Shown here piece after piece: positions 1-8,904 of a stretch of 35,157 nucleotides of DNA (its first letter is position 1; the number at the start of each line of letters is the position of its first letter). The DNA lies in contig RQOU01000074.1 in NCBI GenBank assembly GCA_008373165.1, forward strand, positions 1 through 35,157. The letters are read 5' to 3'. Below the pieces are notes generated by a model. That model saw only the letters and a program-made list of their open reading frames with translations, searched no databases and had not been told where the DNA came from. This DNA comes from SAR202 cluster bacterium. Lineage in GTDB: Bacteria; Chloroflexota; Dehalococcoidia; Lucifugimonadales; Lucifugimonadaceae. The position numbers were made by a program, and so were the translations under genes.

Positions 1-1387
1 GGTTCCCAGATGAACTTGACTTCATACCGCCGAATGGCACCTGAGGTTCAACTCCCGCGGTTTCACCGTTGATCTTGACAATGCCAGCTTCAATGCGGTC
101 AGCAAAGTCCAGAACTGAGTTCAGGTTGCGTGTAAAGATTCCTGCGCTCAGCCCGTATTCGACTGAATTAGCGATCTCCAGTGCGTCCTCTGCATCGGAA
201 GAAGGAATTATTGATAGAACCGGTCCGAAGATCTCCTCGCAGGCTATAAATGAGTCCGCAGCGACTTTTGTCATTACTGTAGGTTCTACGAACGTACCAT
301 TGTCGAATGGAGATCCTGTTGGAACCCCACCTCCTGTCAAAACGTTCCCGCCGTCTTTAACACCGCGCTCCACCATCGCTTTTATGTTGTCTTTTGAGGC
401 TTTATCGATAACCGGGACGACTATTGAGTCTGGGTCTGATCCCGGTCCAATTTTTAGCGCTTTGGTTTTTTCCACAACGAGGCTTGTGAATTCTTCCATC
501 ACGTTTCCAACTACGATAGCCCGAGAAGTTGCCGTACATTTTTGGCCTGAGTATTTCATCGCTCCGGAAACAGTAATCTCAGCAGCCTGTTCTAAGTCTG
601 CATCTGGGAGGACGATTATGGGGTTTTTCCCGCCCATTTCGAGTTGATACCGGTTTCCACGCTTGGCGCATTCAGCTGCTATCTGCATGCCAATTTTGGT
701 TGAGCCCGTAAATGAAACGGCACTAACATTTCGATTGGTAATCAATTCGTCACCTATCGCTCCACCTGACCCAGTGATCAGGTTGAATACTCCAGAAGGT
801 AGGTCGACGGACTCCCACATACGTGCGATCAAGGTTGCCACGTGTGGGGTTGCTGAGGCGGGCTTTAGGACTATCGTGTTCCCATAAACGAGTGCTGGTG
901 CCATTTTCCAAATAGGTATGGCAAGGGGAAAGTTCCATGGCGTTATAAGACTTATGACGCCCAAGGGCATGCGATCAGTGTAAAGAAGAATATTTGGGTT
1001 TACTGATGGGACCACAGTGCCCACTGGATTTGAGCCTTCGACTCCGTAATATTGGAGCAATGCAACAGCCCGACCAACTTCACCGCGCGATTCAAGGATC
1101 GCTTTACCGGATTCTCTGGTTATTGCCTGAGCGTATTCCTCGAGATTTGCCTCAAGGTATGTAGCCGCTTTTAGTAAATATCCACCACGCGCAAGTGAGG
1201 AGGTCTGTCGCCAGCTCTCTTTGACGTTGGAGGCTGCTGAAATAGCCGAGTGCGCATCGATCGGTTCGGACGCTTGGAACTCGCCAATCACATCCAAGTG
1301 GTCTGCTGGATTTTTGCTGATTGTAAATTTGCTGGATGCTGAATCAACCCAAGCACCGTCAATATAGTTTTGATACCGCTCGGCCAT
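1..1387 (-). CDS. NAD(P)-dependent aldehyde dehydrogenase (partial, C-terminus off window)
   Basis: Not in the ORF track because it runs off the left edge; I translated it from the minus strand. The ATG at 1387 is preceded by a strong GGAGG seven bases upstream. 462 residues are visible, against a family length near 480-500, so only the tail is missing. Aldehyde dehydrogenase superfamily hallmarks are present: ITPWNFP with the oxyanion Asn near residue 152, the nucleotide-site SFTGST near 226-230, the general base Glu in LEMGGKNP near 250, the catalytic Cys in SGQKCTATSR near 284, and PFGGMKSS near the break. It oxidises an aldehyde to a carboxylate in the cytosol. The GMKSSS region resembles semialdehyde dehydrogenases of sugar-acid pathways (2,5-dioxovalerate type), but the substrate is not determined. 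It lies on the same strand as the aldolase upstream, with a 206-base gap. Confidence 0.93.
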   Translation of the reverse strand, partial: MAERYQNYIDGAWVDSASSKFTISKNPADHLDVIGEFQASEPIDAHSAISAASNVKESWRQTSSLARGGYLLKAATYLEANLEEYAQAITRESGKAILESRGEVGRAVALLQYYGVEGSNPVGTVVPSVNPNILLYTDRMPLGVISLITPWNFPLAIPIWKMAPALVYGNTIVLKPASATPHVATLIARMWESVDLPSGVFNLITGSGGAIGDELITNRNVSAVSFTGSTKIGMQIAAECAKRGNRYQLEMGGKNPIIVLPDADLEQAAEITVSGAMKYSGQKCTATSRAIVVGNVMEEFTSLVVEKTKALKIGPGSDPDSIVVPVIDKASKDNIKAMVERGVKDGGNVLTGGGVPTGSPFDNGTFVEPTVMTKVAADSFIACEEIFGPVLSIIPSSDAEDALEIANSVEYGLSAGIFTRNLNSVLDFADRIEAGIVKINGETAGVEPQVPFGGMKSSSSGN

Positions 1388-1593
1388 AATGTTTCCTCCG
1401 GGATTTCTATAGGTTGAACACTTCCGAATCCTCGACTCGGCCTCGGCGAGTGATGTGATCAGCCAGAGATTGCCCAATGCTGGCATTAGAGATCATCAGT
1501 GTCAACGATCAGTTTACGATTGTCAGGAAAACCTTCTTGTAATTCTGTTTAATATTTATCGTACTTGTGACTGAATTTTTTTCATGATTTGCA

Positions 1594-2358
1594 TCAGCGG
1601 TATGCCTGTACTTGTTCTATAAATGCTTCGCCATATTTTTTAATCCACAATGGCCATGCAACTCCTACGCATCTCACGCCCATGGATAGGAATGATTCCA
1701 CGTTATCGTCATTAACCAGTGTCCCTGCTATACCTCCTCCATTGATAATCAGGTCAATCGCTCGCTTAATAGCGTCTTGGACCTCTGGGTGGTCCGGGTT
1801 GCCTACGTGGCCCATGGACGCGGCCATGTCTGACGGTGCTACATAAAAGATATCGATCCCTTCGACTTTAGTGAGTTCAGGGAGATTTTCTATTGCTTCA
1901 AAATCTTCAATGAGTGGGATGCACTGGGCTTGCTCATTGGCATGTAGAAAATAGTCATCCACTCCATAAGCACGCCGGCTTCCCGCAACTCCACGAATAC
2001 CGCTAGGAGGATATTTGCATGCACTGGCAGCTAGCTTGGCATCTTCCAAAGTGATTACGTGGGGGACCATCACAGTACTGGCTCCCTGGTCGAGAGCTCT
2101 CAATATTTGTGCTTCATCCAGTTTATTTACTCGAACTAAGCTAGACATCCCCCACAATTCACATGCGCGAGTTATGTCGGCCAACTCAGACCATGAAACA
2201 CTGCCATGCTCGAAATCGATAAAAGCAGCATCGAATCCAACGTGCCCGAGAAAGTCGCATATTTCTGCGTTGTTCAGGCCATTCGCAATGACACCTATAC
2301 CGCCTTTCTCGATCTTATTTTTGAGCTGGTTGGGGTTATATTCTCGTTCGCGCGCCAT
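1594..2358 (-). CDS. HpcH/HpaI-family class II aldolase
   Basis: 254 aa, the usual family length. Family signatures in order: DFEHG near residue 49-53, ALDQGASTVMVPHV with the conserved Pro in the middle, YPPSGIRGVAGSRRAYG near 117-133, LIEDFEAI with the metal-binding Glu, and VAPSDMAASMG carrying the second metal ligand Asp. The family cleaves 2-keto-4-hydroxy acids to pyruvate plus an aldehyde, typically in aromatic or sugar-acid catabolism. The ATG at 2358 follows AAGGAAA at a sensible distance. The aldehyde dehydrogenase lies downstream on the same strand, so an aldolase plus aldehyde-oxidation sequence is plausible. That link is inference from adjacency only. Exact substrate unknown. Confidence 0.92.
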   Translation of the reverse strand: MAREREYNPNQLKNKIEKGGIGVIANGLNNAEICDFLGHVGFDAAFIDFEHGSVSWSELADITRACELWGMSSLVRVNKLDEAQILRALDQGASTVMVPHVITLEDAKLAASACKYPPSGIRGVAGSRRAYGVDDYFLHANEQAQCIPLIEDFEAIENLPELTKVEGIDIFYVAPSDMAASMGHVGNPDHPEVQDAIKRAIDLIINGGGIAGTLVNDDNVESFLSMGVRCVGVAWPLWIKKYGEAFIEQVQAYR

Positions 2359-2511
2359 ATGAGTTTCCTTGTGAAGGTTGTAGCACTTATATAAATGCCT
2401 GTGTTGATATCGTATTGTTTAGATGAAACGTACACTGGTTTGTTACAAATTGCTTGTGATTTTTATGCGATATTTTGGCAAGGAGACGTATTGAGATTGT
2501 TCGGGTAAAAA

Positions 2512-3285
2512 ATGTCGAGATTCTCTAGAGCGAAAAAAGTTCATGGTCAGACGGTAGAAGGCAGGCGTGCTGTTCTTGAATCGCTGCGCGTAAAACGTGA
2601 TATCGAACGTTTGATCATGCTTGAAGATTCTGAATTGGGGCCACAGCTTCGTGAGATAGTTTTTTTAGCCACTGAAGCGGGCATTCGTATAGATGCTGTT
2701 TCCAGACGGGAACTCGAATCTCAATCCCAGACGAAAAAACATCAGGGTGTTATAGCAGTCGTACCAGATCCCAGATATCACCAACCTGATGATTTATTAT
2801 CTGCGGCTGGGCTCAAAGGTGAACATCCCTTGTTGGTGATGCTCGACGGGATTCAGGATCCCCATAATTTGGGAGCGATCGCTCGTACTGCTGAAGCTGC
2901 TGGTGTACATGGTTTGATAATTGCTGAGCGAAGGGCGGTTGGTGTTACGCCTGGTGCTATGCGAGCTTCGGCAGGTGCATTGGAACACATCAAGGTCTCC
3001 AGAGTGGGTAACCTCAATCGGACGGTTGAGAAGCTTAAAGAAAATGGCTTAACTATTGTCGGTCTCGATGCCGCAGGCGATTCGGAGTATACCCAGATTG
3101 ATTTTACAGGTCCCGTTTTGGTCGTTGTAGGATCTGAAGGTAAAGGCCTGTCGCGACTGATGCGTGATAATTGCGATCAGGTCGCGTCAATTCCTATGGC
3201 TGGGCAAATTTCATCGTTGAACGTTTCGGTAAGCGCCGCGATTGTTCTCTATGAAGCATTCAACCAGCGCTCTAAAGCTGGTTAG
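2512..3285 (+). CDS. rlmB: 23S rRNA (guanosine-2'-O-)-methyltransferase RlmB, SpoU/TrmH family
   Basis: 257 aa. An N-terminal SpoU substrate-binding domain (about residues 8-85, starting near VHGQTVEGRRAVLESL) precedes the SPOUT knot. The three SpoU motifs are clear: motif 1 DPHNLGAIARTAEAAG, motif 2 VVVGSEGKGLSRL, motif 3 SIPMAGQISSLNVSVSAAI. RlmB-type enzymes use S-adenosylmethionine to methylate the ribose of a conserved guanosine in the peptidyl-transferase region of 23S rRNA. There is no Shine-Dalgarno directly before the ATG. An AAGGAG about 30 bases upstream is instead followed by a five-codon TTG...TAA mini-ORF ending at the gene's doorstep. Transcribed divergently from the aldolase. 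Confidence 0.92.
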   Translation: MSRFSRAKKVHGQTVEGRRAVLESLRVKRDIERLIMLEDSELGPQLREIVFLATEAGIRIDAVSRRELESQSQTKKHQGVIAVVPDPRYHQPDDLLSAAGLKGEHPLLVMLDGIQDPHNLGAIARTAEAAGVHGLIIAERRAVGVTPGAMRASAGALEHIKVSRVGNLNRTVEKLKENGLTIVGLDAAGDSEYTQIDFTGPVLVVVGSEGKGLSRLMRDNCDQVASIPMAGQISSLNVSVSAAIVLYEAFNQRSKAG

Positions 3286-3314
3286 ACAACTCGTTTATCG
3301 TGAAAAAACTCAGA

Positions 3315-4337
3315 CTATCCTGTTTTGAAGTCAGGGATCACGTTTATCAACGGTTCACCTCTGGATAGCCGATCGATATTTGATGCTACGGTTTCTGCTC
3401 GGCGATTGAGCGTGCCAATTGTTGCCCCCGAGTGGTGGGGTGTCATGATTATGTTTTCTAGCTCCCAGAAGGGATACTTCGAAGGTCGTGGCGAATCGTC
3501 GCTATTGATCGGGTATTCATACCACGTGTCTATTGCGGCGCCGGCAATAGAATTACTTGCAAGGGCATCGAAGAGTGCTTTTTCATTCACGATGTGGCCT
3601 CGTGCGGGATTTATTAGATAGGCGTTTGGGCGCATCAAACCTAATTCTCGTTCACCTATCAGGCTTTGTGTTGAGTCAATTAACGGTGTGGAAATCAGTA
3701 CGAAGTCTGATTCGCGCAGCACCCAATCCATAGCTTCTATTCCAGAACCATACTCGACGTCATCTGCTTGCGCCTCATTTAACGTTTCTGCTCTTCGTCC
3801 TGCCGCAATCACTCTCATTTCGTACGCGTTCGCAAGACGTGCCGTGCGTTTGCCAATCGCTCCGTAACCTATGATCCCGAAAGTGCGTCCGTACAATTCT
3901 CGATATGCACCGTGGCGTCCAGGCCATTGTGACCAATCTCCATTGCGAAAAGACCTGTCACTTAGAAATAGTTCGTGATCTAACGCTAATGCTACTGCCA
4001 TAACCCATTCAGCGATCGGTGCTTCATGATGGTATGCGTTGGCTACTATCACGTTTTTTGGTACGGCGTCTGGATCTATTCGATCATAGCCGGCTGCTGG
4101 AATTAAAATCGCTTTTAACGATTTTGCAGCTTTGCCCATAGCGACGTTGAAATCGGTCCCGATATAGATATCTGCATCAGCTAAAACCGATGGTTCGGGT
4201 TTATTGTTGACATATTCAGTGACGATCCAGTCGACGTCAACGGTCACGGGCCATCGGTCATTTATTTGCTCTCCTGGTGGTACTGGTGAAATCACCACCT
4301 TAAGTGGTCGTTTCACATCACTTGAATTATTTGGCAT
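3315..4337 (-). CDS. D-isomer-specific 2-hydroxyacid dehydrogenase family protein
   Basis: 340 aa. The C-terminal NAD-binding fold carries GIIGYGAIGKRTA (GxGxxG, near 154-166). The substrate Arg sits in INPARGHIVNEKAL, the catalytic Glu most likely in IDTWYEYP, and the catalytic His in TPHHSGAT. Members reduce 2-oxo acids to D-2-hydroxyacids or the reverse. The N-terminal half is divergent, and the usual DVFxxEPLP segment is replaced by IDTWYEYPINSDDSPRP with an insertion, so the substrate cannot be assigned. It converges on rlmB with 29 bases between them. A second, only distantly similar member of the family lies at 24.4-25.4 kb. Confidence 0.9.
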   Translation of the reverse strand: MPNNSSDVKRPLKVVISPVPPGEQINDRWPVTVDVDWIVTEYVNNKPEPSVLADADIYIGTDFNVAMGKAAKSLKAILIPAAGYDRIDPDAVPKNVIVANAYHHEAPIAEWVMAVALALDHELFLSDRSFRNGDWSQWPGRHGAYRELYGRTFGIIGYGAIGKRTARLANAYEMRVIAAGRRAETLNEAQADDVEYGSGIEAMDWVLRESDFVLISTPLIDSTQSLIGERELGLMRPNAYLINPARGHIVNEKALFDALASNSIAGAAIDTWYEYPINSDDSPRPSKYPFWELENIIMTPHHSGATIGTLNRRAETVASNIDRLSRGEPLINVIPDFKTG

Positions 4338-4514
4338 AGTCCGTTCCGATCCAATAGCAATAAACGAAGCTAGGTTTGATTTTTATAATCAGACTAAGAT
4401 CGGAGAGATTATCACGATAGTGGAGAAAACATTACTACTGTCAGGCATCCCCCGGTCTATAATTTATCTTCGTTTCCACATTCCTATTTTGACTATTTAG
4501 AACAGTCGCGCCCA

Positions 4515-5993
4515 TTGACAATTGAAATAACTGATCCTAACCGTAACGTGACTGGTAACTACCATTGGAAAGTGTTTTGGACCGTAGCAATAGCTTTGTT
4601 TGCGATGGTCATGGATTTTTCAATTGTTTTCCTTGCACTCTCGTCTATTGCTGATGAATTTGATGTCACTTTACGGGCGGTTACATGGGTTGCAATTGCC
4701 AGCTCTTTGACTATGAGTGCATTCATGCTTCCACTGGGACGTGTGTCGGATATCACCGGCCGTAAGCGCTTTCACATCGTGGGCATGATGCTTTTCGTAG
4801 TTGGGGCACTACTCGCATATTCCGCATCAAATCTTCAAATGCTTATCTTGGCTCGTGTGGTGATGTCGCTTGGAAGTGCAATGGGTCAGGCTGTGGTGTT
4901 CGCAATAATTGTCGGTGTTTTTCCGGGTAGCGAGCGTGGGAAAGCTCTTGGGATGATCACCACAACTGTCGCTATTGGCGCTGCTGCAGGTCCTATCGTG
5001 GCAGGCCCTGTTATCCAGGAATGGGGATGGCGATCAATATTTCTGGTAACAGCGTTGCCCACTATTGCGGGAATTGTTGCTGCGTTTGTTGTACTAGAGG
5101 ACTCAAAAATCGGATCTGAAACCCGATCACTTGATGCGCGATTTGACTGGCTCGGGAGCATACTTTCAGCAGCAGCTTTATCCTTGTTGATTTTGACCAT
5201 TTCGAATCCATTCGCGTTCGAATGGATTTCGCTACAAACAATCGCAGGATTTTTGGTAAGCCTGGTGTTGCTAGTGGCGCTAGTGCGATGGGAGTTGCGG
5301 ACACCTGAACCCATGCTGAACCTGCGGTTTTTCAAAAATTCGACTTTTTCGTGGTCGACATCCACTAGGTTCCTAGGCTTTATCGGTGGTTCTGCAACCT
5401 TTTTTCTTATGCCCATATTTGTTCAAAGTTTTATGGGTTATGGCCAGAGATCTGCTGGGATGATTATGTTCGTAGGTGCATTAGGCATGGGGTTGGCATC
5501 ACAGTTTTCTGGCCGATTGTCAGATAAATATGGATTCCGTAAATTCACGTTTATTGGTCTTGGGTTTTTGGTTATGACTAACGTATGGTTCTCATTTTTC
5601 GTTAAGGATTCGTCGCTAGTGATTGTGATGTCTGTTTTATTTCTTAATGGCCTTGGGATGGGACTTTGGATGGCCCCTAATATGAGTGCTACGCTTTCTA
5701 CAGTGAGCCGTGTTGATTATGGTTCGATGAGTGCATTTCTCAACCTGGTACGGAATGTTGGCAGCGTGATTGGTCAGGCGTTGACAGCAGCCATAATCGC
5801 GGGAATCATGCTTAGTCGTGGTGCAGAGGTTCAGTTAGATCAGTTGTCTGAGTCGGATAATCCTGCTGTTACTGATGCCTTTCTCGCAGGTTGGAGTTTA
5901 ACTTTCAGAGTTCTAGCTATAGTCACATTTATAGCGCTTTTGTGTGCTATTCAGACTAGAGTGTTTGTTAGTGACCGTGATGACAGTAATTAG
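4515..5993 (+). CDS. MFS transporter, DHA2 (EmrB/QacA-like) drug:H+ antiporter type
   Basis: 492 aa with about 14 hydrophobic segments, the length and topology of the DHA2 branch. MFS motif A appears after TM2 as GRVSDITGRKR, and antiporter motif C after TM5 as GAAAGPIVAGPVI. A second motif-A copy follows the middle (GRLSDKYGFRKF). It should be a proton-driven exporter in the inner membrane; substrate unknown. The track's start is a TTG with no obvious Shine-Dalgarno. An in-frame GTG at 4548 would still leave TM1 intact and is an alternative start. It stands alone between a minus-strand dehydrogenase and the SDR. Confidence 0.92.
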   Translation: MTIEITDPNRNVTGNYHWKVFWTVAIALFAMVMDFSIVFLALSSIADEFDVTLRAVTWVAIASSLTMSAFMLPLGRVSDITGRKRFHIVGMMLFVVGALLAYSASNLQMLILARVVMSLGSAMGQAVVFAIIVGVFPGSERGKALGMITTTVAIGAAAGPIVAGPVIQEWGWRSIFLVTALPTIAGIVAAFVVLEDSKIGSETRSLDARFDWLGSILSAAALSLLILTISNPFAFEWISLQTIAGFLVSLVLLVALVRWELRTPEPMLNLRFFKNSTFSWSTSTRFLGFIGGSATFFLMPIFVQSFMGYGQRSAGMIMFVGALGMGLASQFSGRLSDKYGFRKFTFIGLGFLVMTNVWFSFFVKDSSLVIVMSVLFLNGLGMGLWMAPNMSATLSTVSRVDYGSMSAFLNLVRNVGSVIGQALTAAIIAGIMLSRGAEVQLDQLSESDNPAVTDAFLAGWSLTFRVLAIVTFIALLCAIQTRVFVSDRDDSN

Positions 5994-6045
5994 TTCTAAT
6001 AATCTTCTACCTGTAAATATGACCTAGCGGTCAATAGGAGGCAAA

Positions 6046-6789
6046 ATGGGTCAACTAGATGGAAAAGTAGCAATTGTCACTGGGGGTGGATCGGGGATTG
6101 GTAAGGGAATTGCAAAAGCCTTCGTTGATGAGGGCTGTTCTGTAGTGATTGCGGCTCGTGATAGTCAAAGGCTCGATGATGCGGTGGATGACCTTAAGAG
6201 TTCGCCAGGAACCATTACTTCTATCCCGACCGATGTTACTGATGAAGAGCAAATGGTTAGCCTTTTTTCTAAGACTATGAACCAGTTTGGTAGGTTGGAT
6301 ATTCTTGTGAACAATTCTGGGGCATTCGATGGAGGCCCGGTAGAAGACCTGACTATGGAACAATGGCAAAGGGTGATGCAGGTTAATGTGACGGGCCCTT
6401 TCCTCGGGGCGCGAGAAGCCTTCAAGATTATGAAAAAACAAGGAGGTGGCAGGATTATAAATATCGGAAGTATTGCCGCACAAAAACCTCGTCATAGCTC
6501 ATCTCCCTACACGACGAGTAAACATGCAGTCTGGGGACTGACCCAGTCATTGGCACTAGAAGGCCGTGATCACGGTATTGCGGTGAGTGCGCTCCATCCC
6601 GGAAATGTGATGGTTGAACGGCGAGGAGATGGTAAATCGGCGACAGGTCGCGATGAGGGTCCGGAACCGCTTATTTCAACAGAGGATATGGGGCGCACGG
6701 CTCTTTTGATGGCTACTCTCCCTGCGGATGCGAACATGCTTGAAGCCATAGTATTGCCGGTTAATCAACAATACTTGGGACGCGGTTAA
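6046..6789 (+). CDS. short-chain dehydrogenase/reductase (SDR)
   Basis: 247 aa, classical SDR length. Cofactor motif TGGGSGIGKGIA at 12-23, NNSGAF (the NNAG position) near 89-94, catalytic Ser in IINIGSIAA, and the catalytic pair in YTTSKHAVWG (YxxxK). It is a cytosolic NAD(P)(H)-dependent oxidoreductase of an alcohol or ketone; substrate not predictable. The ATG follows AGGAGG at ideal spacing, one of the strongest ribosome sites in the window. It lies 52 bases after the MFS gene on the same strand, so co-transcription is possible. Confidence 0.94.
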   Translation: MGQLDGKVAIVTGGGSGIGKGIAKAFVDEGCSVVIAARDSQRLDDAVDDLKSSPGTITSIPTDVTDEEQMVSLFSKTMNQFGRLDILVNNSGAFDGGPVEDLTMEQWQRVMQVNVTGPFLGAREAFKIMKKQGGGRIINIGSIAAQKPRHSSSPYTTSKHAVWGLTQSLALEGRDHGIAVSALHPGNVMVERRGDGKSATGRDEGPEPLISTEDMGRTALLMATLPADANMLEAIVLPVNQQYLGRG

Positions 6790-6897
6790 TCGACAATTTG
6801 ATAGTGCCAAAAGGATTCGAGATTCTAGGTATCGAGGGGTCAGATTTTCCTTCGTTGTTGTTAAGTTCCCGGGATAAGAACATTTTCACGGAGATCC

Positions 6898-8904
6898 ATG
6901 ATGCGTAATTTTCTGGCATTGGTGTTTTCAGCTGGATTAGTAGTTTTACTTTTCCTGGTCGTAACGGCTAATCACGCTCTGAATACGATTTCAGAACCAG
7001 ATGTAATTATCTCCGTCTTGAATGATGCAGAGGCATATGATTACTTGTACGACGAGATTATTGGCAATTTGGTGTATGACGTTGTCGAAAAAGGAGTTGA
7101 GGTCAATTCGGGGATAGGTGAGTCATCAAGTCCTACGATTCTTGAGTTTGATGATCCTGTGACTGCCGCTGCTGCCATAACGTCATTTGTAGAAAAGTTG
7201 GTGCCGCGTGAATATCTCAGGGAGAAAATCGAGGAAGGCCTACATGGAGTTGTGCCATACGCCGCTGGCCAAACTGATGAATTCAAGATCGACTTAGAAG
7301 TTCAAGATCGCGTGCGTGAACTCCCTGATTCGGTACGGACCCTAGTTACAGAACTCCGACTGGTTCAGCAACTGACTGATGACCTGATCGTACCTCAGAT
7401 GTCGGAGTTTAACTCCCAGATATCCGGTAGTGGACTCGGTATCGAATTTACGCAAAAAGAAAACGAGACAAATGCCCGTTTGATACTTCCACCGGAATGG
7501 GTTGAAGAGCAGTTATTCCACACGGTTGATGAGTTAACTACGTATTTTGTAGGAGATTCGGATGGGTTTAGCGTCCTAATAAAGCTGGAAGACCGCGTTG
7601 TAATTATTGGGGAGATTCTTAAGGACAAAATTTCCAGTGATAACACGCTCTATAAACTCGTGTTTGCGAAGGTAATCGATCCGGCTATTCAGCGAACCGT
7701 TGATCAATCGACATCTGTTGGATTCGGGGTTTCACTGACAGAGCAAGAAGTCACAGATGCGGTTGAATTAATAGCACCTCCTGAATGGGTGCGTGGCCAT
7801 GGTGACGGTGTCATCGACGCGTTGGTGGACTATTTGCTTGGGGATGAGGATGATCTGAATTACTCTGTAGATATGACAGCTAGAAAAGCTGCAGCTGCTA
7901 AGGAGTTGCAGGCACTTGCACGCATAAAGTTGGTCTCAACTCTGGAGTCCACACCTGCATGTACTTCATCTGCTGCAGCATTCGCCGCAACAAAGGCCGT
8001 TGCTTCCGGTAAGGTGCCGCCTTGTTTATCAGGGGGGCCGATGATTAATCTTGCGTTAGAGGCGTTTGTACCAAAAATGGATCAACAAGTTGAGAGTTTT
8101 GTCATGAGGCAAATTCCTGGTGAAATTTCTTATTCACTGTCAGATTTTGCTGGGCAGGGTGATGGGGTCGATCAGCAGCTTAGCGACATCCGTGAAAAGG
8201 TGATTGAGGGGATAAGTTTTACTGAAAAAGATCTGATCGGACTTATTGCTGGGGGAGATGATCCAGAGGCTCTGGACGGAGCAGAAGAACAGCTTACGAT
8301 ACTGGCTGCGGGAGTAGTGATCACGGAGGTGGATATCGTCAAAAGCCTGGGTTCTGATGAACTTCAACAAATGGAGGATTTGCGTGCCCAAGCAAGGAAT
8401 TGGTTGTCTTTGAAATGGTTACTTTGGTTTCTTGTTTTAATTCCCATAGGGATTATCGCTTTTACTGGAGGTAGAGGATGGCCAGGTAGATTGAGATGGG
8501 CGGGAGGCGCGGTCGTGATTTCAGCCTTAATTGTTTACCTGGGGATATCACTCATATGGTCAGTTGGGAAAAATCAATTACCGATGGAAATTCCAGTGAG
8601 TGAGGAAATGCGAGTTGATTATCCACGTTTATCTGATGAACTAGGGAGTGAATCCCCTGCGGAATTAGTTCAGTCTGCGCTAGGATCGTGGCAATCTGGA
8701 TGGCGAAATCAGACGTTACCATGGATTGTCTTTGGGTTGCTTTCGTTCACAGTTGGAACTCTATGGTCTCGGGTCTATAAGGGAACGGGGCAGGTAGTGG
8801 CTGCAGGGCCCGAAGTTGATACAGTTTTTGAGCCGGAATCGGGCAATACTAATGGGTTGCCATCAGAACCTGAAACGCAATCACCAGACAGAAAAGGTGT
8901 TTAG
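6898..8904 (+). CDS. membrane-anchored protein of internal ~95-residue repeats, function unknown
   Basis: 668 aa. One N-terminal membrane segment (about 4-23), a long polar, presumably extracytoplasmic region, then three C-terminal membrane segments (about 504-523, 535-556, 608-626) and a polar tail. The polar region contains repeats with a period near 95. Units begin at VPREYLREKI (~102), LPPEWVEEQL (~197) and APPEWVRGHG (~293), each followed by a helical stretch and a GD/GQTD turn (YFVGDSDGF, YLLGDEDDL). A weaker fourth unit begins at VPKMDQQVES (~391). Two cysteines (about 355 and 376) could form a disulfide. I recognise no named family. GGAG lies four bases before the first ATG and seven before the second (6901), so the second is an equal or better start. 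The stop overlaps the convergent M28 gene by four bases. Confidence 0.85.
   Translation: MMRNFLALVFSAGLVVLLFLVVTANHALNTISEPDVIISVLNDAEAYDYLYDEIIGNLVYDVVEKGVEVNSGIGESSSPTILEFDDPVTAAAAITSFVEKLVPREYLREKIEEGLHGVVPYAAGQTDEFKIDLEVQDRVRELPDSVRTLVTELRLVQQLTDDLIVPQMSEFNSQISGSGLGIEFTQKENETNARLILPPEWVEEQLFHTVDELTTYFVGDSDGFSVLIKLEDRVVIIGEILKDKISSDNTLYKLVFAKVIDPAIQRTVDQSTSVGFGVSLTEQEVTDAVELIAPPEWVRGHGDGVIDALVDYLLGDEDDLNYSVDMTARKAAAAKELQALARIKLVSTLESTPACTSSAAAFAATKAVASGKVPPCLSGGPMINLALEAFVPKMDQQVESFVMRQIPGEISYSLSDFAGQGDGVDQQLSDIREKVIEGISFTEKDLIGLIAGGDDPEALDGAEEQLTILAAGVVITEVDIVKSLGSDELQQMEDLRAQARNWLSLKWLLWFLVLIPIGIIAFTGGRGWPGRLRWAGGAVVISALIVYLGISLIWSVGKNQLPMEIPVSEEMRVDYPRLSDELGSESPAELVQSALGSWQSGWRNQTLPWIVFGLLSFTVGTLWSRVYKGTGQVVAAGPEVDTVFEPESGNTNGLPSEPETQSPDRKGV

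Noticed and set aside
69-887. Plus-strand ORFs of 192 and 74 aa
   Set aside because: They are antisense shadows of the aldehyde dehydrogenase, whose motifs are unambiguous on the minus strand.
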